A stretch of 64,000 nucleotides of DNA from Haliea alexandrii (GCF_003719295.1 NZ_RFLW01000005.1:121216-185215); one strand, 5' to 3'. Positions 47,423 to 56,060 are shown, counted from the first letter of the stretch. Notes: a model not told the origin generated them from the letters alone. Translations and numbers: made by a program.

Positions 47423-48211
47423 TCAGGCCCGCCCGCTCTCCAGTTCATCATAGAGCGCCAGAAACTGCTGTGTCAGCTTGTGACTGGGTGCCAGATCCAC
47501 CAGTGGGCGATGCTCGTGGTGCGACTCACGCATTTTCACCGACGCGCTGAGATAGGTTGCGCACACCGGGTAGCCCTCTTCCTCGAGCTCCGCCACCAGC
47601 TCTCCCGGCAAACGGGCCTGGCTATTAAACTGGTTGATCACAATGCCTTCCACCGCGAGGTCCGGGTTGTGGTCCTCCTGCAGCTCAGCGATATTATCCA
47701 TGAGGGAATAGAGGCTCTGGCGGGCGAAACTGTCGCAGTCAAAGGGCACCAGCACGGTGTCTGCTGCAATCAGGGCGGACTTGGAGTAAAAATTGAAATT
47801 GGGTGGGGTGTCGATGTACACCCGGTCGTATTCCGCGTCCAGTTTTTGCAGCGCATCACGCAGCTTGTAGATCTTGTAGCGCGACTCCAGCTCGCGCTCC
47901 AACTGCGTCAGCACAGGGCTGGAGGGCAGCAGGAACAGGTTTTCCCAGGGGGTTTCCCAGACGAAGGAATCCGGGTTCTGGTGCATCTTGCGCGAGCCCA
48001 CGGTCTGCTTGAACAGCCCGGCTGCGCCCTGCGCCTCGGCCGGAAATGCATCGGCATCAATCTCGCCCACCAGGTAATGGGTGGTATTGCCCTGCACGTC
48101 CAGATCCACAACCAGCGTACGCAGGCCGCGGGCGGCGCTGATGGCCGCCAGGTTGCAGGTAATACTGGTCTTGCCCACACCGCCCTTCTGGTTAAATACA
48201 ACGCGCTTCAT
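47423..48211 (-). CDS. orphan ParA family ATPase
   Basis: The 262-residue protein starts MKRVVFNQKGGVGKTSITCN, with a deviant Walker A (KGGVGKTS) at residues 9-16. VVDLDVQGNTTHY (A') and YIDTPPNFNF (Walker B) follow. It has no N-terminal HTH and no ParB gene nearby, so it is not the chromosome or plasmid partition pair. Orphan ParAs often position cargo such as chemoreceptors or enzymes. It follows the alcohol dehydrogenase gene by 81 bp, with a 6-bp GC hairpin between. Confidence 0.87.
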   Translation of the reverse strand: MKRVVFNQKGGVGKTSITCNLAAISAARGLRTLVVDLDVQGNTTHYLVGEIDADAFPAEAQGAAGLFKQTVGSRKMHQNPDSFVWETPWENLFLLPSSPVLTQLERELESRYKIYKLRDALQKLDAEYDRVYIDTPPNFNFYSKSALIAADTVLVPFDCDSFARQSLYSLMDNIAELQEDHNPDLAVEGIVINQFNSQARLPGELVAELEEEGYPVCATYLSASVKMRESHHEHRPLVDLAPSHKLTQQFLALYDELESGRA

Positions 48212-48285
48212 GGTTTCTTGCCTCCGGGCGGCTTGCTGCTGGGGCCGGGGAGTGTAGCCAATGCACCCCGTGTTGGGTAGGGGAA

Positions 48286-48301
48286 GCCGCCTTCAGGCGG
48301 C
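48286..48301 (-). terminator. small GC hairpin at the end of the alcohol dehydrogenase gene
   Basis: GCCGCC-TGAA-GGCGGC includes the stop codon in its loop and is followed by TTCCCCT on the minus strand. The stem is short and the T-tract is broken, so at best it is a weak terminator before parA. Confidence 0.35.
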
Positions 48302-49456
48302 CCAAACGCGACGGTACAGGGCCACGATATCCGTTGCTTCCGGCACGCGTGGGTTATTCCCCGGCGAACCGGATGCCAGGGCCTGTGCTGCCATGGTGTC
48401 CAGGTTGGCAAACCAGTGCTCCTCGGCGATGCCCCACGCCCGGGGGCCGGGCACCTCCAGGTCAGCGGTGAGCTGATGCAGCCCCGCCACCAGGCGATCC
48501 GCCGCCTGCGTGTCGCTGTCACGCGCCTGTGCCAGCCCCATGACGCGGGCGCACTCCGCATAGCGCTGCGGCGCATGGCCGACCGACCAGGCCGTCACCT
48601 CCGGCAGGAGCATGGCATTACTGAGGCCGTGCGGCACATGAAACAGCGCGCCCAGCGGACGACTCATACCGTGAATGAGGGTGACAGACGCGTTGGCAAA
48701 AGCAATACCGCCCTGGGTGGCCGCCAGCATCATCGCCTCGCGCGCTCCCCGGTTGTCGGGATCATCACAGGCCGTGCGCAGGTGCTGGCTGATACTGGCC
48801 AGCGCGGTGAGGGCAATACTGTCGGTAAAGGCGTTGGCCTTGCGGCTGACATACGCTTCCAGCGCATGGCACAGGCTGTCCAGACCGGTGTCGGCCGTTA
48901 ACCGACGGGGCATACTCAGGGTCAGCTCAAAATCCACCAGCGCGGCGACCGGCACCAGACCCAGCCCCATACAGAGCATCTTTTCCTGGGTGAGCGTGTC
49001 GGTAATCACGGCCGCGCGCGTCACTTCGGCACCCGTGCCCGCCGTTGTGGGAATGGCAATAACCGGCAGGCCGGTGGTGACCGTCGCCGGCACTGCGAAA
49101 TCGCGCATTGCACCACCGTGCAGTGCCAACACCGACACCGCTTTCGCCGTATCCAGCGAACTGCCGCCTCCCAGCGCCACCAGGCAATCAAAATCCCCAC
49201 TGCGCAACTGCGACAGACAGGCTGCAACACTGTCTGTTGTGGGGTCGGGAACGCATTCGGCGAACACCGGGCAGGCGACACCGGCACGCATGAGCGGCTG
49301 CAACAACCGCTCTGCAAAGCCACACTCGGCCAGAAAGGGGTCCGTCACCAGCAGCGGCCGGGCCAGCCCCAGTTCACTCAGCGTGTCCAACAGCGTCGCA
49401 CTGGCACCGGCCCCGATGCGCAGGATGCGCGGCAGGTGAATACTGGCCGGCGCCAT
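48293..49456 (-). CDS. iron-containing alcohol dehydrogenase
   Basis: The 387-residue group III alcohol dehydrogenase has the NAD-binding GGGSSLDTAKAV near residue 95. Metal ligands lie in the family signatures DTGLDSLCHALEAYVS, and HGMSRPLGALFHVPHGLSNA with two ligand His. I chose ATG 49456, which has GAGGAG eight bases upstream. GTG 49465 overlaps the FKBP stop and has no spacing for a ribosome binding site. It follows the FKBP gene without a real gap and is probably cotranscribed; the alcohol substrate is unknown. Confidence 0.92.
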   Translation of the reverse strand: MAPASIHLPRILRIGAGASATLLDTLSELGLARPLLVTDPFLAECGFAERLLQPLMRAGVACPVFAECVPDPTTDSVAACLSQLRSGDFDCLVALGGGSSLDTAKAVSVLALHGGAMRDFAVPATVTTGLPVIAIPTTAGTGAEVTRAAVITDTLTQEKMLCMGLGLVPVAALVDFELTLSMPRRLTADTGLDSLCHALEAYVSRKANAFTDSIALTALASISQHLRTACDDPDNRGAREAMMLAATQGGIAFANASVTLIHGMSRPLGALFHVPHGLSNAMLLPEVTAWSVGHAPQRYAECARVMGLAQARDSDTQAADRLVAGLHQLTADLEVPGPRAWGIAEEHWFANLDTMAAQALASGSPGNNPRVPEATDIVALYRRVWAA

Positions 49457-49461
49457 AACGC

Positions 49462-50094
49462 TCACTCCTCAATGCCGAGCAAATGGATCTCAAACACCAG
49501 CGCCGTATTCGGTGGAATGGCGTCACCGGCACCCTGCGCACCGTAGGCCAGCGCCGGCGGACAGGCGATGCGCCATTTATCGCCAATGCGCATCAGCTGC
49601 AGCGCCTCGGTCCATCCCGGAATCACCTCGTGGACACCAAAACGCGCCGGCTCCCCGCGATCCACGGAGCTGTCGAATACCGTACCGTCAACAAAAGTGC
49701 CGTGATAATGGGTGACAACATTGCTGCGCGGCCCGGGACTGGCGCCCTCACCCGCCTCCAGCACCTCATACTGCAAACCGCTGGCGGTGGTACTGACCGC
49801 GGGGCGCTGCGCATTGGCCTGCATGAACTGCTCCGCCAACGCCTCGCGCTTCGCCACCAGCTCGGCGGCAACGGCCTGCTGTTTGGCCTTGATGGCATCG
49901 TAGCTGGGGTTCAGTTCGCCGTCGGCAAGCACTGACTGGCGCTCGTTGTACCAGTGCTGCAGGCCCGCCATCACCGCCGCGAGGTCCAGCCCGGGAAAGT
50001 CGTTACGCAGCAATTGGTCGCCAAACTGCAGGCCGAAACCGTAGCTGACTTTCTGTTCATCGGTGGTCAGTTCGACCTCGGGTTGTAGTGGCAT
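49462..50094 (-). CDS. FKBP-type peptidyl-prolyl cis-trans isomerase (FklB-like)
   Basis: The 210-residue protein has an N-terminal helical dimerisation domain (KVSYGFGLQFGDQLLRND, about residues 15-110). A C-terminal FKBP domain follows with VVTHYHGTFVDGTVFDSS, PGWTEALQLMRIGDKWRIACP and AYGAQGAGDAIPPNTALVFEIHL. There is no signal peptide, unlike FkpA, so it is likely cytosolic like FklB. It overlaps the alcohol dehydrogenase region at its stop, and the G-rich/inverted-repeat region lies upstream. Confidence 0.93.
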   Translation of the reverse strand: MPLQPEVELTTDEQKVSYGFGLQFGDQLLRNDFPGLDLAAVMAGLQHWYNERQSVLADGELNPSYDAIKAKQQAVAAELVAKREALAEQFMQANAQRPAVSTTASGLQYEVLEAGEGASPGPRSNVVTHYHGTFVDGTVFDSSVDRGEPARFGVHEVIPGWTEALQLMRIGDKWRIACPPALAYGAQGAGDAIPPNTALVFEIHLLGIEE

Positions 50095-50167
50095 GCGGGG
50101 CTCCAGGATCGGCTGTTAAAAAGTAGAGGCATCAGTATATCAGGGGGGGTGAAGTCTGGGTTGTTGC

Positions 50168-50208
50168 GGGTGGGGCTGGGTGCTGTGGGTGGGACTAGGT
50201 GCTGTGGG
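50168..50208 (+). other. G-rich tract with G-quadruplex-compatible spacing and 19-bp direct repeat
   Basis: Five G-tracts of three or four G (50168-50193) are spaced by 1, 2, 6 and 1 bases, meeting the usual pattern for an intramolecular G-quadruplex. GGTGCTGTGGG occurs twice at a 19-bp period (50179 and 50198). The tract lies about 75-115 bp upstream of the FKBP gene start, on the strand opposite to its coding strand. Confidence 0.6.
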
Positions 50209-50223
50209 AGGGTGCTTCGGGGT

Positions 50224-50759
50224 GGCGGCCCGTTAGGCCGCTGCGTCGCTCCGGAGCACGGGGGTCTTTTTGCTCCACTGCGGGCGCATGCGGCGCGCGG
50301 TCCTTTGGGGGTTCTTGCGCTGCCGTTTGGCGGCGTGCTGGTTTAAGGGTTTTGCATCTATCAGGGCTGTTGAGTGCTTGGGGGGCGTTTGCGTACTCGC
50401 AGGGCTGGGGGTTGGCAGGGCCTAAGGCGAGGCTGTGTTCGCGCCGACGCCCTCCGAGTCCGCAAAAAGACCTCCGCACACCGGATCAACGCGGGGGTGT
50501 AGAGCCAACTATGCAGCATCTACGAAGCGATAAGCGTATCGTCAACGTACCCGCGTGGATTTGTGCGGCGGGTTGTTTCCTGCGGACTTGGAGGGCGTCG
50601 GTGCGCCCACCACACTCTCTTAAACGCACCCCACCACCAGCCCTGCTAGTGCGTAAAGGTCCCCCCAAGAACACCCAAAGGACCGCGCGCCGCATGCGCC
50701 CGCAATGGAGCAGGAAACAACGCGCCGTGCAAAGCAACGCAGCGGCCCAACGGGCCGCC
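50224..50759. repeat. 536-bp imperfect inverted repeat (palindromic, MITE-like) filling a gene-free gap
   Basis: Outer arms: 50224-50250 pairs with 50733-50759 (25 of 27 matches), and 50271-50317 with 50666-50712 (45 of 47), in the same register. Inner arms: 50444-50464 pairs with 50581-50601 (20 of 21), and ACGCGGG at 50489 with CCCGCGT at 50550. The inner register is shifted by 62 bp, so one arm has gained or lost about 62 bp (extra sequence at about 50318-50380). The centre holds small hairpins (GTAGA..TCTAC 50499-50523; CGATA-AGCG-TATCG 50528-50541). Short open frames here are low-complexity arm translations, so I call no gene between 50095 and 50779. Confidence 0.9.
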
Positions 50760-50779
50760 GAGCCACCAAGCCCCCAACC

Positions 50780-51355
50780 TCAGGGCAACTCACGCACCCG
50801 GTGCCGCTGATAACGCTCCGCCGTCATCTCCGTATGCCAGACATCAAAACGCCCCGACTCCAGATCGTCATAGGCCTGAAAAATCGAATCGTTCACCTCG
50901 GGATAAGCCACCTGCCCCCAGGGGCACTCTTCACGCGAGAAAAACCCGGCGTCCAGCGACTCCGGGCCCGGGCACAGAGCTTCGTCGTTTACACGGGCCC
51001 TAAACGCCACATACACCTGATTGATGAACGTGATTGTGCCCATCATATAAAATGACAGCGCGGATGCCGGCAGCACCACACCCGCCTCCTCACGCAACTC
51101 GCGCGCCGCACCTTCCGCCAGAGTTTCGTCCTGCTCCAGAAAGCCTCCCGGTATGGCCCAGGACCCCACCTTGGGGGGCAGGGCACGCTGCACCCAGAGC
51201 AGGCGCTTGTTGCACGCGATAAACGTGGTCACCACGATCATGGGGTGATCGTAGTGCAGACGCGCGCAGACGGTGCAGCGCCAGTGGTTGCGCAGCTCGC
51301 CGCCTACCACATGCGGTTCCAGCGTTGCGCCACATTGAGGGCAATAACGGGTCAT
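50780..51355 (-). CDS. zinc-ribbon Nudix hydrolase
   Basis: The 191-residue protein has an N-terminal zinc ribbon (CPQCG and CTVC near residues 5-35). A Nudix domain follows with the complete box GGFLEQDETLAEGAARELREEAGVVL (Gly, the REL..E and EE..G residues all present; quoted in part: GAARELREEAG). This is the layout of NUDIX proteins related to NADH pyrophosphatase, but without the NudC SQPWPFPxS motif. It probably hydrolyses a nucleotide diphosphate of unknown identity. ATG 51353-51355 begins directly before the zinc ribbon. It is divergent from cinA. Confidence 0.9.
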   Translation of the reverse strand: MTRYCPQCGATLEPHVVGGELRNHWRCTVCARLHYDHPMIVVTTFIACNKRLLWVQRALPPKVGSWAIPGGFLEQDETLAEGAARELREEAGVVLPASALSFYMMGTITFINQVYVAFRARVNDEALCPGPESLDAGFFSREECPWGQVAYPEVNDSIFQAYDDLESGRFDVWHTEMTAERYQRHRVRELP

Positions 51356-51479
51356 CGGCGCTGCGCCCGATGCGGGCACATATCTCCTGAGGCCTGAGTG
51401 AAAGGAGCAAAAATAGCACTTTGCCTGAACAAAAGCATCGGCACTACACTGTGCGCCTGTCAATTCAAGGAGTGAGACC

Positions 51480-52763
51480 GTGCATCGCGACCCCCAGGTG
51501 CAGCTGTTGCTGACCGGCAACGAAATCATGAGCGGCGACACCGTCGACTCCAATTCGGCCCTGATCGCCCAGCGCCTGGCAGACATCGGGCTCAGCATTT
51601 ACCGCAAGGTCACCGTGGGCGACGACCGGGCACTGCTGTGCCGTGAGCTCACGGCGATGGCCTCGAGTGCGGATGTCCTCATCGTCAACGGCGGGCTCGG
51701 GCCTACGGTGGACGATTTGACCGCTGTGGTGTTGGCAGAAGCCGCGGGGGTGCCATTGGAGGAGCACCCCCAGGCGGTCGCGCACCTGGAGGCCTGGTGT
51801 GGTCGGCGCAATATCCCGCTGGATGCCGCCAACCGCAAGCAGGCACAGCTACCCGCGGGGTCCCGCATCGTGGACAACGCCATTGGCAGCGCCGTGGGCT
51901 TCGAGCTTTACCTGGGCAGTTGCCGGGTGATCTGTACTCCCGGCGTGCCGGGGGAGCTGCGCCGCATGCTCGACCTGATCGTCGACAACCTCGCTGCCGC
52001 CCTGACCCGCCCGGCGCAACGGCATATTCTGCGCCTGCAAACATTTGGCCTGGGGGAGTCCAGCGCACAGCAACTGATCAACGATGCCATCCCGGACTGG
52101 CCCGCCGCGGTGGAGCTGGGTTTTCGCGCCGGGGCGCCCCAGATGGAGATCAAGCTGGCCGTGGATGATGCCGCCGACCTGCCGTTGCGCGACCGGTGTG
52201 AGCAGCGGCTGCGGGAGCTGGTGGGCGACCACATCATCGGCGAGGGGGATACGCTGCTGGCGGCGCGGGTATTGGAACTGCTGGGCGCGCGCGGGCACAC
52301 CCTGACGACGGCAGAATCCTGCACCGGCGGGCTGATCGCCAGCCAGCTGACACGTATTCCGGGATCATCGCAGGCCTTTCACGCCGGCTTCGTAACCTAC
52401 GCCGACGCAATCAAGTCGAGCGTGCTCGGGGTCAGCGAAGCGACGCTGGCAAACCACGGTGCGGTGAGTGAGGCGGTGGTGCGGGAGATGGCCCTGGGTG
52501 CCCTGGAGCGGGCCCGGGCCGACTACGCCATTGCCGTCTCGGGCGTTGCCGGGCCGGAGGGCGGCACGCCCGACAAACCGGTGGGCACGGTCTGGCTGGC
52601 CTGGGGCACGGCTGAGGATTTACGCACTCGCTGCCTGCTGTGGCCAGTGGAACGCACGCTGTTCCAGACCATGATTGCCGCCGCCGGCCTGGACATGATC
52701 CGCCGGCAGCTGCTGGGGCTGCACAGCGAGCCGCGTTACTTCGCGCAGCGGCGCGCGCGCTGA
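51480..52763 (+). CDS. cinA: CinA family protein, nicotinamide-nucleotide amidase plus MoCF-like domain
   Basis: The 427-residue full-length CinA has an N-terminal MoCF/COG1058 domain (LLLTGNEIMSGDTVDSNS; VNGGLGPTVDDLT) associated with ADP-ribose pyrophosphatase activity. The C-terminal PncC domain (LTTAESCTGGLIASQLTRIPGSS with the catalytic Ser region, VSGVAGPEGGTPDKPVGTVW) deamidates NMN to nicotinate mononucleotide. It acts in pyridine nucleotide recycling. GTG 51480 is supported by AGGAG at 51468-51472. It ends flush against the convergent lipocalin-like gene. Confidence 0.93.
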   Translation: MHRDPQVQLLLTGNEIMSGDTVDSNSALIAQRLADIGLSIYRKVTVGDDRALLCRELTAMASSADVLIVNGGLGPTVDDLTAVVLAEAAGVPLEEHPQAVAHLEAWCGRRNIPLDAANRKQAQLPAGSRIVDNAIGSAVGFELYLGSCRVICTPGVPGELRRMLDLIVDNLAAALTRPAQRHILRLQTFGLGESSAQQLINDAIPDWPAAVELGFRAGAPQMEIKLAVDDAADLPLRDRCEQRLRELVGDHIIGEGDTLLAARVLELLGARGHTLTTAESCTGGLIASQLTRIPGSSQAFHAGFVTYADAIKSSVLGVSEATLANHGAVSEAVVREMALGALERARADYAIAVSGVAGPEGGTPDKPVGTVWLAWGTAEDLRTRCLLWPVERTLFQTMIAAAGLDMIRRQLLGLHSEPRYFAQRRAR

Positions 52764-53219
52764 CTACTCGGCCGCGGGTTGTGTGGCTGGCGCCCGGTGC
52801 CATACCAGCGTGTGGTAGCGGAGGGTGCCGCCCACTTCATCCTTGCCGGTCAGCACCAGAGTCTGCCCATCCAGTTCTGCGTGGCGCAACTGCTCGGTGC
52901 CCGGAAAGTTCGGGTTCAGGCTTTGCGTCACGTAGTGCACAACGCTGCCATTGACCACCCGGTAACGCCCCGCATAGTGAAAATAACTGCTGTAGGCTGA
53001 CGCGCGCTGCGCATCGGGCACTTTGCGCGGGCTGGCATCTTCGGGCAAGCGGGCGCGCTCACGTCGATTGATGGAAGCACTCATCCAGCCATCTGCCGTA
53101 TACACGAGCAGACCCAGGGGGTCCTCGCCGAAGGGGCTGCTGAAGTCATCCCGGCCCTCGTAGCCAATTGACCACGACTCCAACTGCCAGGCACCAACCA
53201 GTTGCTGCTGTTCAACCAT
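52764..53219 (-). CDS. lipocalin-like domain protein
   Basis: The 151-residue protein fits the lipocalin-like_5 type. LVGAWQLESWSIGYEG is the conserved opening, then DPLGLLVYTADGWMSASI, YFHYAGRYRVVNGSVVHYV and a C-terminal beta region. There is no signal peptide. Such proteins often accompany biosynthetic or detoxifying enzymes and may bind small hydrophobic compounds. The gene is 36 bp downstream of pdxH on the same strand and shares the end of cinA. Confidence 0.8.
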   Translation of the reverse strand: MVEQQQLVGAWQLESWSIGYEGRDDFSSPFGEDPLGLLVYTADGWMSASINRRERARLPEDASPRKVPDAQRASAYSSYFHYAGRYRVVNGSVVHYVTQSLNPNFPGTEQLRHAELDGQTLVLTGKDEVGGTLRYHTLVWHRAPATQPAAE

Positions 53220-53255
53220 TGCTCTGTTTCACTCCTTGACCACATGCCATTCTGT

Positions 53256-53891
53256 TCACGGTTGCAGGCGCTCTATGCGCCAGCCGTCGCCTTCCCGGTA
53301 GTAACGGAACCGGTCGTGCAGGCGATGCGCTCCACCTTGCCAGAACTCGATCCGCTCTGGAACAACCCGATACCCGCCCCAGAAGTCCGGCACCGGGATA
53401 TCGCCCTGGGCAAACTTGCGCCGCAGGGCGCTCATCTGCGATTCCAGCACCGCGCGCGCCGACACCGGCCGACTCTGGCGCGATGCCAGAGCCGCGAGCT
53501 GGCTCTCCCGCGGGCGGCTGAGAAAGTAGCGCGCCGATTCCAGTGCCGACAGGCGCTCCGCCCGGCCGGCAACAATCACCTGGCGCTCCAGCGTATTCCA
53601 CGGAAACAGCAACGATACCTGGGGGTGGCGGCTGATGTCCGCCGCCTTCGCACTGCTGTAATTGGTATAGAACACAAAGCCACGGGTGGCGACATCCTTG
53701 AGCAGCACGATACGCTGCCAGGGACCGCCATCTTCATCCAGCGTGGCCAGCACCATGGCCGTGGGGTCGGCAATCTCGCTCTCCACTGCCTGCTGCAGCC
53801 AGGTCTCGAACTGGGCAATGGGACAGGGCGCCAGCATCTCGCGCCGGAGTCCGCCGGCCAGATACTCGCGCCTGAATTCCTCGTAATTCAC
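53256..53891 (-). CDS. pdxH: pyridoxamine 5'-phosphate oxidase
   Basis: PdxH uses FMN and O2 to make pyridoxal 5'-phosphate. The 211-residue protein has [23 protein letters not shown] near residues 60-80, [49 protein letters not shown] and the C-terminal RIERLQP, the end typical of the family. ATG 53891 gives the normal length. It is probably cotranscribed with the lipocalin-like gene downstream and follows the small unknown gene by 27 bp. Confidence 0.97.
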   Translation of the reverse strand: MNYEEFRREYLAGGLRREMLAPCPIAQFETWLQQAVESEIADPTAMVLATLDEDGGPWQRIVLLKDVATRGFVFYTNYSSAKAADISRHPQVSLLFPWNTLERQVIVAGRAERLSALESARYFLSRPRESQLAALASRQSRPVSARAVLESQMSALRRKFAQGDIPVPDFWGGYRVVPERIEFWQGGAHRLHDRFRYYREGDGWRIERLQP

Positions 53892-53918
53892 GGCGTTAGT
53901 CCTGCAAACAAAGCGGCA

Positions 53919-54224
53919 TTATAGATCATCGGATGTGCTGGGAACGACCGGCGCGCGCTGTTGCATGGCGGGTATCTGGGGAAACGGGAACAACTGCCGC
54001 CACTGGGCACCGAAATCGTCCTGTGGCGTACGCGAGAACGCCGCCTGGTAGCGGTTGCTCAGCAGGGCCGTGAGTTCATCCTCATCAGCGCAGCCGAGCA
54101 GCACCGCCACCTCAAGCAAACCTTCAAGGCGCAGGCGCTGTGCCGGCGGCGCATCCCGCCCCTCGGCGAGCGGTGCAAACAGGCTATCGAGACGCTCCGT
54201 TATGTGCTCAAGCAATGTATTCAC
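53919..54224 (-). CDS. small uncharacterised protein, about 101 residues
   Basis: From GTG 54222-54224 the frame codes 101 residues: a helical N-terminal half (HITERLDSLFAPLAEG, then GLLEVAVLLGCADEDELTALL). A hydrophilic C-terminus follows with FGAQWRQLFPFPQIPAMQQ. I do not recognise a family. Support for coding is the GGGGAGG about nine bases upstream and protein-like residue composition. It also lies in the same direction as pdxH, 27 bp away. The frame is open further upstream, but that part is antisense to ggt and looks non-coding. It would fit a cytosolic accessory protein. Confidence 0.6.
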   Translation of the reverse strand: MNTLLEHITERLDSLFAPLAEGRDAPPAQRLRLEGLLEVAVLLGCADEDELTALLSNRYQAAFSRTPQDDFGAQWRQLFPFPQIPAMQQRAPVVPSTSDDL

Positions 54225-54320
54225 TTCGCCCTGCCTCCCCGGTGTGACGGCAGCCTGTGAGTATGCGTTGCCTGCCAAAACAGGTAAAGTGCGGCCTCTC
54301 GGCGCCGGAGGATCCACCTG

Positions 54321-56060
54321 ATGAAACTGACCCGTTACCTGATCATTCTGCTGGGCGTGACTCTGCTGCCCGCCCCCCTCGCGCAGGCACAGGTGCCCGC
54401 CGCAGAAGAGCCGATCATCGATTTCGGCAGCCGCTTCCTGCCCACCGTAGCACGCGAGGGTATGGTCGTCGGTCCCGAGCGGCTTGCGGCGGAAATCGGC
54501 CTCGATGTACTGCGCCGCGGCGGCAATGCGGTGGATTCGGCGGTCGCCACCGGCTTTGCGCTGGCGGTGAGCTACCCGCGCGCCGGGAATCTGGGTGGCG
54601 GCGGCTTTATGCTGGTGCATCTCGCCGAGGAGGACCGGCAGACGCTGATCGACTACCGCGAAACAGCCCCCGCCAGCGCCACGCGCGACCTGTTCCTGAA
54701 TGCGCAGGGCGAGGTGGACCAGCGACGGGCCTATTTCAGCCACCAGTCCGCCGGTGTTCCCGGCACCGTGGCGGGCCTGGTGCTGGCCCAGAAGCGCTAC
54801 GGCACATTGCCCCTCGCGGAGGTCATGGCGCCGGCCATCACCCTGGCCCGTGACGGCCTGGAGGTCTCTTTCGCACTCAACCAGGAAATAACCGCGCGTG
54901 CCGAACGCCTGGCCACCAACGCTGAGGCGCGCAAGCTGTTCTTCGACGCTGAAGGGCGAGTCCCGGCGATTGGTGCCCGCTGGCAGCAACCGGATCTGGC
55001 CTGGACACTGGAACAGATTGCCCGAGACGGACACGAGGGCTTTTATGCCGGCGAGGTCGCTGACCGTATTCTCGCGGAGATGAAGGCGGGGGATGGCCTG
55101 ATCAGCCGCGCGGATCTGGCGGCGTACCGCGCGATCGAGCGCGAGCCGGTCCGCGGTCGTTACAAGGATTTCGAGGTCGTCTCCACACCACCCCCCTCTT
55201 CCGGCGGTATCCACATCATCCAGATACTGAACATCCTGGAAGGCTATGACCTCCAGGCCATGGGGCACAACAGCGCCGCCTACATTCACCACCTGGCGGA
55301 GGCGATGAAACTGGCCTATGCCGACCGCAGCCGCTACCTGGCAGACCCCGATTTCGAGCCCGTGCCGGTCGGTGCGCTTATCGACAAGGCGTACGCCGAG
55401 CGGCAGCGCGCCCTGATCAAACCCGGTCGTGCAACCCCCGCGACGGAGATTGCGCCGGGCAACGTACTGGTCGACGCCAGCCATGACACCACCCATTACA
55501 CCGTAGCCGACCGCTTCGGTAATGTGGTGAGCAATACCTACACGCTCAATTTCAGCTTTGGCTCACACATCGCCGTGCCGGGAACAGGCATGCTGCTGAA
55601 CAACGAAATGGCCGATTTTGCCGCCAACCCGGGTCAACCCAACCCCTTTGGCCTGGTGGAGGGCGAAGCCAACAGCATCGAGGGAGGCAAGCGCCCGCTG
55701 TCGTCCATGAGCCCCACCATGGTGTTCCGTGGGGGCAAACCCTGGATCGCCACCGGCAGCCCCGGCGGCAGCCTCATCATCACCTCGGTACTGCAAACGG
55801 TGCTCAATGCCATGGCTTTCGACATGAACATTGCCACAGCGGCGGCGGAACCGCGGGTGCACCACCAGTGGCAGCCGGACAAGCTGGTTGTCGAGCAAGG
55901 CGTCAGCCCGGATACCCTGAGCCTGCTGCGCGCACTGGGGCACAACGTGGACATTGCCGGGCGCACGCTGGGTCGCACGCAGTCGATCATGCTGGAACGG
56001 GGTTACCTGCTGGGTGCGACCGACACCCGTCGGCCCGGGGGATACGTCGCCGGCTACTGA
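54321..56060 (+). CDS. ggt: gamma-glutamyltransferase
   Basis: Ggt cleaves glutathione gamma-glutamyl bonds in the periplasm. The 579-residue precursor (E. coli 580) has a signal peptide to about residue 24 (AQA-Q) and a large subunit with GGNAVDSAVATGFALAVSYP, GNLGGGGFML and ETAPASATRDLF. The self-cleavage site DTTHYTVADRFGN puts the nucleophile Thr near residue 390 at the start of the small subunit. GSPGGSLI for substrate binding lies near the C-terminus. It is convergent with the thioesterase gene, overlapping by 7 bp. Confidence 0.96.
   Translation: MKLTRYLIILLGVTLLPAPLAQAQVPAAEEPIIDFGSRFLPTVAREGMVVGPERLAAEIGLDVLRRGGNAVDSAVATGFALAVSYPRAGNLGGGGFMLVHLAEEDRQTLIDYRETAPASATRDLFLNAQGEVDQRRAYFSHQSAGVPGTVAGLVLAQKRYGTLPLAEVMAPAITLARDGLEVSFALNQEITARAERLATNAEARKLFFDAEGRVPAIGARWQQPDLAWTLEQIARDGHEGFYAGEVADRILAEMKAGDGLISRADLAAYRAIEREPVRGRYKDFEVVSTPPPSSGGIHIIQILNILEGYDLQAMGHNSAAYIHHLAEAMKLAYADRSRYLADPDFEPVPVGALIDKAYAERQRALIKPGRATPATEIAPGNVLVDASHDTTHYTVADRFGNVVSNTYTLNFSFGSHIAVPGTGMLLNNEMADFAANPGQPNPFGLVEGEANSIEGGKRPLSSMSPTMVFRGGKPWIATGSPGGSLIITSVLQTVLNAMAFDMNIATAAAEPRVHHQWQPDKLVVEQGVSPDTLSLLRALGHNVDIAGRTLGRTQSIMLERGYLLGATDTRRPGGYVAGY

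Noticed and set aside
50199-50810. 203-codon open frame within the inverted repeat (Arg/Pro/Gln-rich translation).
   Set aside because: The translation is that of inverted repeat arms and continues into the Nudix gene's end on the opposite strand; no ribosome binding site and no protein-like composition.
53919-55496. Very long minus-strand open frame covering the first part of ggt.
   Set aside because: Beyond the first 101 codons from the right-hand GTG it is antisense to ggt, a clear gene, and reads as low-complexity. Only the 53919-54224 part is called.
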